From the NCBI GenBank assembly GCA_963922205.1, contig CAWUHX010000030.1:930001-994000 (forward strand): 64,000 bases of DNA. The letters run 5' to 3'. The position numbers and the translations under genes are program-made. Source of the DNA: Romanomermis culicivorax (Eukaryota > Nematoda > Enoplea > Mermithida > Mermithidae). Under the pieces are notes generated by a model. It did not search any database and was not told the DNA's origin. It saw nothing but the letters and a program-made list of their open reading frames with translations. Shown piece after piece: positions 37,461-45,499 of this stretch (within the stretch, counting starts at the first letter, position 1; the number at the start of each line of letters is the position of its first letter).

Positions 37461-39776
37461 TCAAGCTATGGTTTGCGCAGTAATGTCCGGAGTAGCGAAA
37501 GCTTCAACCCATTTGATAAAGTAGTTGATAAAGACTACAATAAAACGGTTTCCATTTTCACTAGTGGTCATTGGTCCCATACAGTCGACACGGACTCGGT
37601 GAAACGGACCCGTAATGGAAATCGGTTTCAGAGTTGCACAGGTCTTTTGTCTCGCGGGTTTATTCCATTGGCAAAGATCACACCGCTGACAAAAGGACTT
37701 GATGTCCGTACTGAGGGAAGGCCAGTGGTACCTGCGGGCTATAAGCCTCGCGGTACGGTTTGCACCAAAGTGTCCAGCAAGAATTTCATTATGGTGGGCC
37801 TCAATAATGGTAGTAACCATTGATTGAGGAACAACAATCTTGTTGGACTCGCCTGTCCACTTCTGAAGGATGTTATCCAACAGGTGGTAGCCATTAACAT
37901 CATTCTGGTCACCGTAGGGTTTTAGTGACCTAAGAATGGAGGCTAATTCCGGATCCTCAAATTGAGTAGTGAGAAGGTCATGGTGCTGCGCATCCTGTGA
38001 TATCTCCGCATAAGACTCAGACCCCCCCAGGCGCTGCGCACCATTGGTGGTCCTCTGAGATGTTCTCGCCAGGTGCTGAGCACCATCGGAGATCATCATG
38101 ATCTCTCGCTCGGGCCTGTAGAGGGGAGTATCGTCGATACTCTCCCCAGCAAGAGAATTAGGATCAGGAAGGCGTGATAATGCGTCAGCATTAGCATTAG
38201 ATCGACCTTTTCGGGGCCGAATTGTCAGTTTGAATTCAGCTAGTGCGAGACCCCACTGAGCTATCCGTGCCAAAGGGTTGGATTTCTCCAACACAGCCTT
38301 AACAGCAGTGTGATCGGTCTGACGGACCACCTCATGTTGAAAGAGGTAAGGCCGAAATTGCTTGACAAAATGGACAACAGCGAGCGTCTCTAACTCCGTA
38401 ATAGTGTAGTTCTTCTCAGCTGCCGTTAACCCTCTACTGGCGTATGCAACAGGATGGTCATGTCCATTTTCATCTAACTGGCTCAGAACTGCTCCTATTC
38501 CCGAAATACTTGCATCAGTTTGAAGTATGAAGGATTGCGTAAAGTCCGGATGGCGCAGAACAGGAGGGTTCATCAACAGCCTTCCGAGTTTGTCGAAGGC
38601 CGCTTGCTGTGGTTTTGACCACAGGAAGGTAACTTCCTTCCGTAAGAGCTTGGTCAGCGGCTGGCTGAGCCAAGCGCAACCAGGGATGAAACGCCTATAA
38701 TAAGACACAAGACCAAGAAAAGACTTGATGTCTTTGGCATTTTGTGGAATGGGCAGATCCTGGACTGCAGCCAATTTGACATTATCCGGCTCTAGACCAT
38801 TCTGTGAGATGTGGTAACCTAGATATTCTACCTCAGAGTGCGAAAACTTGCACTTGCTCAATCTGAGCTTCATTCCACCCTGACGGAGACGTGTAAACAC
38901 ATCCGTCAAGCGCTCAAGCATCTGGGTGTGAGAGTTCCCGAACACCAAGATGTCATCGAGATAGGTCAGTGCAGTGCGCCACTGCAATCCTGTAAGAAGC
39001 AGATCCATGAGATGTTGAAACGTCCCAGGTGCATTGCAAAGACCAAAAGGCAGATAGTTGAACTTGTAAAGTCCAATAGGCGTATTAAACGCCGTTTTCT
39101 CTTTGTCTGCCTCGGCAATAGGTATAGACCAGTAGGCGTTAGCCTGATCAAGGGTAGTAAAGTATTTCATACCCTTGAGTGTGTCCAGGATATCATCAAT
39201 CCGCGGGAGAGGATAAACATCCTTTTTCGTGACCTCGTTAAGACCATGAAAGTCCACACACATCCGGTGTGACCCATTTTTCTTGCAAACCAGAACGGTG
39301 TTAGTAGCCCAGGGAGAAGTGCTAGGCTGAATAATACCTTTTTCCTGGAGCGCTTTGACTTCTTGTATGATGAGATCCTTTTCCTTGGGTGCGGTGCGGT
39401 AAGGGAAACGGCGGACTGGGCGAGTGTCACCCGTGCTGATCTCGTGGTGCACGAGGTCAGTGGAACCTGTGTCCTTTTCATCAATAGCATAGAGGTCAGT
39501 AAATGCGACCAGTAGGTCGAGCAACGCTGTTTTATCCTGTATGGAGATATCAGAAGATATCACAGCATTCGCTTCAACCCACTTTCGGTCAAGAATGGTA
39601 TCAGGCTTGACCGCCGATCCCTGTGGGGAATCAGTGTGCATCTGCACATGACTGATGGTCATGTGCGGGTAGAGAACCACTGGGTGTGTACTCGGGTTAA
39701 CTACCTGTAGGGGTATGCGAACATTTGTCACAGAGCTCACAGTACCAGCAAAATAAACACTGCGTTGTTGTCCCAA
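37461..39776 (-). CDS. pol: Gypsy pol: RT, RNase H and integrase N-terminal half
   Basis: 771 aa up to the stop. Reverse transcriptase about residues 115-320 with FTTLDQANAYW and catalytic YLDD at 272-275. RNase H follows with acidic residues D421 (QTDAS), the E of TITELE, D488 and D531 (ANADALSR). The integrase zinc module (HH near 661-662, GH at 668-669, CQRC at 696-699) and first catalytic Asp D731 (VDCMGP) come next. TGA at 37461 cuts it within the integrase core. Upstream the same frame runs back ten codons to the TAA at 39807, so this is the continuation of the protease ORF rather than an independent gene. TLDQANAYW is an unusual variant of the normal TLDLASGYW. Confidence 0.93.
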   Translation of the reverse strand: MGQQRSVYFAGTVSSVTNVRIPLQVVNPSTHPVVLYPHMTISHVQMHTDSPQGSAVKPDTILDRKWVEANAVISSDISIQDKTALLDLLVAFTDLYAIDEKDTGSTDLVHHEISTGDTRPVRRFPYRTAPKEKDLIIQEVKALQEKGIIQPSTSPWATNTVLVCKKNGSHRMCVDFHGLNEVTKKDVYPLPRIDDILDTLKGMKYFTTLDQANAYWSIPIAEADKEKTAFNTPIGLYKFNYLPFGLCNAPGTFQHLMDLLLTGLQWRTALTYLDDILVFGNSHTQMLERLTDVFTRLRQGGMKLRLSKCKFSHSEVEYLGYHISQNGLEPDNVKLAAVQDLPIPQNAKDIKSFLGLVSYYRRFIPGCAWLSQPLTKLLRKEVTFLWSKPQQAAFDKLGRLLMNPPVLRHPDFTQSFILQTDASISGIGAVLSQLDENGHDHPVAYASRGLTAAEKNYTITELETLAVVHFVKQFRPYLFQHEVVRQTDHTAVKAVLEKSNPLARIAQWGLALAEFKLTIRPRKGRSNANADALSRLPDPNSLAGESIDDTPLYRPEREIMMISDGAQHLARTSQRTTNGAQRLGGSESYAEISQDAQHHDLLTTQFEDPELASILRSLKPYGDQNDVNGYHLLDNILQKWTGESNKIVVPQSMVTTIIEAHHNEILAGHFGANRTARLIARRYHWPSLSTDIKSFCQRCDLCQWNKPARQKTCATLKPISITGPFHRVRVDCMGPMTTSENGNRFIVVFINYFIKWVEAFATPDITAQTIA

Positions 39777-39806
39777 AAGAGGCTTAGGAAAGAAAGCTAC
39801 GCTGTG

Positions 39807-40874
39807 TTAGCTGTAAGAAAGCTGTGTTAGCGAGCGAGGCTCAAGGACAATCAACTCCTGTAAGGGTAGTGCCCCACGAGCAGAAGGAGGATTGTGGATG
39901 AGGACTTCACACGGTACCTGAAGTTCCTTGAACTGAAGAAAGGATTTCTCCCAGTTCAAGCTGACGCAATTGAACCGTCCGAGGAAGTTCGTCCCCAAGA
40001 CCAGTTCAGCCGAACAATTCTCTTGAACTTGAACCTGAATCCGTTCAGAGACATCAGCCACTGTCACCGTGACATAGGCAGCGCCTAGCAGTTGGATCAG
40101 AGACCCATTGGCTGCTATGGGGCGAGCCCTAGTCTCTGTGAGTACTAAGTCGGGTAGTTGGACCGCCAACTTGTGATCCAGGAGCGAGAAAACTGCTCCT
40201 GTATCAATTAGAGCTTTGGCCTCTACCCAATTGTTCAGTAGAACTTTGATATGAGGGGTCCTCATTTCAGTGGGGTAGAAAGCTGACACTACATGACCTG
40301 GGTCAGGGAGGGAGTCATCAAAACTCAACTCTAGGGCATCGGTTCGCCTGGGTATTGGCAAACGGGTGCGTCGGAGTAATCCTACCAGAGCATAACCAAC
40401 CCATGTTTCCAGATTGGTCCTATGAGTGGGATGAACCTGAACAGTGAGTACATGATCTGATCTTTCTCCTGAGCTCAGAGTAGCCCCTAGTGATTCAACC
40501 TCAGCATCAGAGAGTGGTGGCACCTCTAGTACAGGGGATGCAGGTGCATCAGAATCACTAGGCTTGCAAAAGCGGCCTTTCTCTAGTGTAACTGGAGAAT
40601 TTCCAGGCGGGGGTTGAGGACAGTTTGACCCTGACCTGGCCATAAAATGACCACTGGCCCGTCTAGAAGAGGTCTGGCTTCCTCTTGTTGACCCACGTGA
40701 TGAGGCAACTGAGGAAGCTCGCGAGGGTGGCCGAGAAATGGATGAAGTCCTTGATCTTGATCGAGACCCAGACCTGTACGAGGCCCTTGATAGTGAATGT
40801 GTGTTCTCCCACCAGGGATCAACCTGATCAATCTCAGCCATTGTCAGAAGAAGTGGCAATTCTACCGCATTCAA
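39807..40874 (-). CDS. Second retropepsin ORF with SR-rich N-terminus
   Basis: 355 aa. Residues about 30-75 are Arg/Ser-dipeptide-rich, suggesting a nucleic-acid-binding segment. Residues about 205-310 are an aspartic protease of the retroviral type: ALIDTGAVFS with catalytic D224, then ELVLGTNFLG, the flap-side hydrophobic-hydrophobic-Gly motif. It begins immediately after the TGA of the glycoprotein-protease ORF, in the same frame, and ends in TAA just before pol, again in the same frame. A duplicated GCTAACACAGC next to the TAA suggests a small duplication. Expected role: maturation of the Gag and Pol polyproteins. Confidence 0.85.
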   Translation of the reverse strand: MNAVELPLLLTMAEIDQVDPWWENTHSLSRASYRSGSRSRSRTSSISRPPSRASSVASSRGSTRGSQTSSRRASGHFMARSGSNCPQPPPGNSPVTLEKGRFCKPSDSDAPASPVLEVPPLSDAEVESLGATLSSGERSDHVLTVQVHPTHRTNLETWVGYALVGLLRRTRLPIPRRTDALELSFDDSLPDPGHVVSAFYPTEMRTPHIKVLLNNWVEAKALIDTGAVFSLLDHKLAVQLPDLVLTETRARPIAANGSLIQLLGAAYVTVTVADVSERIQVQVQENCSAELVLGTNFLGRFNCVSLNWEKSFLQFKELQVPCEVLIHNPPSARGALPLQELIVLEPRSLTQLSYS

Positions 40875-42677
40875 TCAACAGACATGTTGTTGGTAATCAA
40901 ACATAATATTCTGGAATTGTTCTAGAAAGTCCAATCCGAGAATCAGATCGACCGGTGCCCAGAAAGGAGACATAGTCTTACACACATGGAGATGTATATC
41001 CACTCTTGTGTGTGGCTGACGGGTTCCAGGCAACATGATCTCATACAGTCCTGAAAGGAGGGTTTGGACAGCTTTTCCATTGATACCCATCAATGGGCTA
41101 AAGTCGTGATGTTGCTGGAAAGCCATCGCCGCCTTCGGACTCTCTTTCATCAGCGCTTTGTGAAGGCGTTGACTAATGATGGTCCATGGACAACCAGTAT
41201 CAAGGAAAGCAGGAGTTTCCTTGTGGTCAACTAGTACGACAAAGCACGGAGTGATCCTGTCTAACTGAGTTGGCATATCATTCTGTACATAATGAAAACC
41301 TACCCAACGCTGAACTTTCCGGAGGAGGTTTAACGGAGAGTATTGGCTAACAAATCGAACCTGTCTTTTCCACAGGCGGTAACTGAGGTAATAGGAGATC
41401 CCAACGTAGATGAGAAATCTGGTACTGGCCAGTACTGCCAGGGCAATGAGGGTGTTAAAGATCAACTGCACCGGTCCACTCAAAAGAGACTGTAAGCCCT
41501 GTATGAGGTTGTGCTGCTGACCAGTAATCACATGGTTTGCTGCCAGACCGACACCTTCCAGTGAGGCTCTGATGTCAGTCCCTACCCCTGCAACCACCTG
41601 ATACAGAGTATCTGGTTGTAGGGACGAACCAGCGGTATAATTTACTAACTGGTTCAGGACCCCTTCAATTTGCTCAGTCTTATAAACGTACTGTTTAAAG
41701 AAAGCAAAGCTTGAAGGGGTCATCGCTAACTGATCATGGAAGAGCGCAGGAGCGTCAAAATGAGTGACATTGAAGCGCTGTTTCCAGAACAGTTCAAGTG
41801 GAATGTGGCTCACATGAACCGTGCCGGACTCAGTAAACCAGCCAGAGCGATTTTGGAAAATCCCCGTAAAGTGGTGGTCACACGGCACTTTTGGACTGAA
41901 TTTAGTGAGGTCTGGGCCACCGGGGGTGGCAAAGTAAATGGTACCGCCAACCTGTACGGGTAAATACCTGTAACAGGTGTCCCCCACCCGGTACCAATGG
42001 TAGACATAAGTGGGGTTGACCTTTTGACATGGCCATATCGTCAGTGCTTCACCCGTAAATTCCGCCATCAGATCATTCCTTTGTAAGAATGCCCGGGCTC
42101 CTAGTGTAGGGTCAAAGCCAAGCAACTGCCAAGTCAGATCAAGGTAGCGTTGAGCATGAGAACACAACTCAAGCCACATGAATCGAAGATTGTTGATTTC
42201 CGACTCTTTGATCTGCTGAGCCAGGTAGTTCAGTTTGGCATTGATGGGGTCAGGACGGGAGTCCTTCGCCAATCCGAACAACCTTTGGGTCAAATTGAAT
42301 CTTCCGTGGATGCGTAGAAGAAGACCCTGATCCGTTCGCACTGTGTTCAACCGAAGGTCAGGACACAACCGAAACACACGAGAGTTTCCCGGGATCTTTA
42401 AGGCAACCTGTAAATCATCGATGATGATATGGTTCCCTGATACAGACGCAGTATAATTACCCTGAGGGCGATAATGACACTGTGCTGTAAAGTTGGTGGC
42501 AGGCCAAACAATTACCCCATCAAGAGTAGTGCATTGACCTGCAGTGGGGCTGCATCCACCTACATCTCCTAAGGTACTTAGAGCTGTAGTGCCATCCCAC
42601 GAAGCGACCTGTCCCTCCTCGATGAAGAGGTTGGTCACTGTCTTGCAGATGTCATTGCAGCACCATGAGTACATCAC
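40875..42677 (-). CDS. Envelope-like glycoprotein fused to a retropepsin
   Basis: 600 aa. The first about 400 residues look like an ectodomain: Cys-rich, with at least six N-glycosylation sequons, followed by a helical stretch and a hydrophobic span at about 404-433 (IALAVLASTRFLIYV) that reads as a transmembrane anchor. The frame continues into a basic tail and then a retropepsin-like domain: FLDTGCPWTI (D493) and LILGLDFLEQ. It ends in a single TGA that separates it from the second protease. Its start is uncertain: an in-frame stop lies upstream and the glycoprotein probably begins further 5' (see 42678-43140). A fusion role is inferred only from architecture. Confidence 0.8.
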   Translation of the reverse strand: MMYSWCCNDICKTVTNLFIEEGQVASWDGTTALSTLGDVGGCSPTAGQCTTLDGVIVWPATNFTAQCHYRPQGNYTASVSGNHIIIDDLQVALKIPGNSRVFRLCPDLRLNTVRTDQGLLLRIHGRFNLTQRLFGLAKDSRPDPINAKLNYLAQQIKESEINNLRFMWLELCSHAQRYLDLTWQLLGFDPTLGARAFLQRNDLMAEFTGEALTIWPCQKVNPTYVYHWYRVGDTCYRYLPVQVGGTIYFATPGGPDLTKFSPKVPCDHHFTGIFQNRSGWFTESGTVHVSHIPLELFWKQRFNVTHFDAPALFHDQLAMTPSSFAFFKQYVYKTEQIEGVLNQLVNYTAGSSLQPDTLYQVVAGVGTDIRASLEGVGLAANHVITGQQHNLIQGLQSLLSGPVQLIFNTLIALAVLASTRFLIYVGISYYLSYRLWKRQVRFVSQYSPLNLLRKVQRWVGFHYVQNDMPTQLDRITPCFVVLVDHKETPAFLDTGCPWTIISQRLHKALMKESPKAAMAFQQHHDFSPLMGINGKAVQTLLSGLYEIMLPGTRQPHTRVDIHLHVCKTMSPFWAPVDLILGLDFLEQFQNIMFDYQQHVC

Positions 42678-43140
42678 CTCCAGTGTTTGCTAGTGCTATA
42701 AAAGCCAGGACCTATTTCCACGAGCTTTTGAAAACCTAACACCTTTGTGCGATGTGCTAGTGTGCATGCTGCAGGCGATAGATGCTGAGTGGTTATGACG
42801 TCTGCAGTAATGCCCCTAGATCTGAAAAAACCAGTATTTGTGCATACCTTACAGTTTCACAATGTACACTTCCATGCTAGAGTAGTGATTGGATCAGAAA
42901 AAGGTACATATACTGTAACATTCATGCGTCATGGACTCCACGAAGATTTTGGTGGTTTGCATTCAACTTTTTGAGGTAGCTCAAGTGGATGACCGCTTCT
43001 TGAAAGACCACAAAATTGGTATTGAGTAGCATGTGTTGCAGAGCTCATTCCTAAGAATGGTAGTGCCACGAAGGCCCATTTTATTACAAACAAAATATTT
43101 ACAAACGGTGCTTGTAAATTTACAACAAAATTTACAGTTT
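42678..43140 (-). pseudogene. Probable broken 5' part of the envelope-like gene
   Basis: The coding strand at about 42929-43110 encodes a hydrophobic, signal-peptide-like segment followed by Cys-containing sequence, in the frame that also runs on from unspliced gag. Between there and 42677 the likely reading passes through stops and at least one frame change. This suggests decay of the 5' part, or unrecognised splicing. Part of this region overlaps the stop-side end of the long unspliced gag frame. Confidence 0.5.
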
Positions 43141-43157
43141 TCACCCATCGGGCGGCT

Positions 43158-45499
43158 TCATTCTTCGACGTCATCATCATCCGACGATACGGGCTCCTCT
43201 CCGGGGAAGTCCATGACCAAGCCTCCGCACGGGTGGACTTCTCCAAGAACGCCAATCTTTGGGGACCGCGGGACAGTTGCCGTCGGAAATGGTGACCCCT
43301 CAGTGACGTTGACGGCTCTGCTAATGGCGCGCAGCGGTTCTCCAAAGGCGTTGGCGACCGGTTGCTGAGGCGCAATCGCCGCCAGTGTTTGGGCTCCCGT
43401 CGTCCTTGTTGTCGGTGACATTGCAACAACTGCTGTGGGCTGCACGTTGCGACTGGCTTCCTCCACAGCGCGGCGGACGGCGTCCACTGCCGGCGATGAC
43501 GCTTCACGGTCCAACAGGATCTTGTCCACCAGGGTGGCGGGAATAGTTCTGTCCACGATAAACTCGAGCGCCCGTCGAGCGACGTCGGGTCCCAAAATCC
43601 ACAACACCGTTGGCGTCGATAGCATGACGTCGGCAGCCGTAAGCGCCTCAACCTCGAATGGCTCGTTGAGTAGCACCCAGGGGAGGTGCGGATACTTTTT
43701 GGCCAAATCGGTTGACCAAACAGCCGGCATCGCGTCGGTGACGGATGAGGAATCTGTAAACAAGAAATCATTACAGTTGGTGACTTATAAGGATATCTGA
43801 TCTCCAGACCTGAAATGTCAGAAAAAGAAGGTAGTTTACCTAACAGATTCATCAATTCCATTTGACTGACGACCTCCAACGCGGAGTCCATGGGAATTCC
43901 AGGCGGCGGTCCTTGGGCGATAACACGTGCCGGTGGCGCCGTTGTACCTTCCGTCGGTTGATACGACGCGATTACGCTGACATTGCCAGTCGTTTGCGGT
44001 GTCATTGACGGGTTTACGTTGACCAGTGTCGCATATTTCGGCGGTGGCGGCGGCAAAGTTGACAACGGAGTCGCCGAAACCACTGTGGCAGCTGAAAACC
44101 CAATACTGATTACACAGACAGGATAACACAGTTGTGAGCGATCCGCCAGGTGTTCAGCCAGAGCTTCATCATCCAGATCAAATAGATCTGGGTGAAGAAG
44201 ATGGTCGGTAGCCCCTACGGCATTATTTTGCCGTGGGGGTGACCGATATTGGTTCCCTGTCCCGTGAGGAGTTGGATTAGCATAACACTGAAAATTTCCA
44301 CTTGCCCCCTGAGGAGAGTAACCAGAATTACCAAAGTTAGTCTCACCAGGCAATGTCAAATTTCGATTTGGGCAAGCAGTAGCCCTGTGCACTCGTAATT
44401 TTCGGCAATGCAGGCAGGGTCTGTCGCATCGGTCAGTGGGGTGCACCCTCGTTCGACAAAAATAGCAACGGCTGGCGCCAGTGGCCGTGGCGGTGCTAGG
44501 GCCGGGGCTATCGGGATGTTGGGCCCGACAATTAGCGTCCTTGTGGGTGCAACGTCCATGGTAGGAGCACATCTGTAAATGTACCCCTGACGGGCAATCA
44601 CCAGCGTTTTGGACGTGCGTCGACGGTGTCGGTGATGGCATCGAATTTCTCGGAGGCGGCGCTGATTGCAGAGCCGTAAGTCGGGCAACATGAGCGGTGA
44701 GCCGGGCCATCTCCGATTGTAAACGTCGAATCTCGTTGGACGGCGTTGCCGATAGACGTTGAGCGGTGCCCCTTTGATTTGACATTGACCTGACGTTATC
44801 GGCGGTCCTTTGTTCTGAAGAGAAAACAGCATTAGATGGGGCAGTATACCTAATCTCATCCCGAAAGATTTGTGATTCCGCATAACAAGCTGCTTTAAGA
44901 GTCTCCTCAAGAGTTGCAAACTCCCTGAACTTAATACTATCTCGAAGGACTGGTCTCAACCCTCTCAGAAATATAGGTTTAATTATAGAATCCCTAACGT
45001 CAGTCGTGAGATCCAGATAAGCCACCCTGGACAGTCTCTTAAGGCGCTCAAGGTAGACTATCGCGGACTCAGTCGGCTTTTGCAGGCAATCTTGGATCAA
45101 CTGCTGATGCAGATCTGAGTCGCGCCCTACTGGAAAATCTCTCCTAAGAAAAGCTGTGAACTCTTCATAGCGGGTAGGCTGCGGAGTACCACTGCTAAAG
45201 TCCCGGTAGGATGCGAGAGCAGGACCTGTGAGGCAAGACTCCAAAAACGCGATTTTATATGCATGATCCACTTCTGTTACCCCTTGAAGTGTAAAGAAGC
45301 GGGTCAAGTGAGATATAAAATCTGTTATGGACTCACCAAAAGCACCTGAAAAGGCAGGAGGGGCCATGAAGCTGGACACAGGAGGGTGCCTTCTGCCATT
45401 CATAGCCTCCAGCTTTTGGTTGAGTGGTCCAAGGGCATTCTCAAATGCAGCTTGGACCTTATTCTCAATCTGTGAAGGTAGATCAATTTCTGACTTCAT
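43158..45499 (-). CDS. gag: Gypsy gag with an apparent intron
   Basis: Exons 45499-43840 and 43753-43158 join in phase 1 across an 86-bp GT-AG intron to give 751 aa. Residues about 45-215 match the retrotransposon Gag domain ([39 protein letters not shown]). Zinc knuckles follow: [14 protein letters not shown] (CX2CX4HX4C) and [15 protein letters not shown] (CX2CX5HX4C) at about 344-372. The second exon ends in an acidic tail. Without splicing the first frame stays open to 42929 (856 aa), but its last about 300 codons have Arg/Ser/Pro-rich, out-of-frame-like composition. Role: capsid and RNA packaging. Confidence 0.82.
43754..43839 (-). other. Putative 86-bp intron in gag
   Basis: Donor GTAAAC and acceptor TTTCTTGTTTACAG on the coding strand. 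Removing it moves translation into a frame with clearly protein-like sequence to 43158. Leaving it in preserves an alternative open frame, so both spliced and unspliced RNAs could be translated. Confidence 0.65.

Noticed and set aside
37446-37823. Plus-strand frames over pol
   Set aside because: Shadows of the integrase coding strand.
42929-43753. C-terminal 300 codons of the unspliced gag frame as a real Gag domain
   Set aside because: Composition is Arg/Ser/Pro-rich as expected for an off-frame reading, while the spliced frame over the same DNA is protein-like with an acidic tail. Kept only as a finding.
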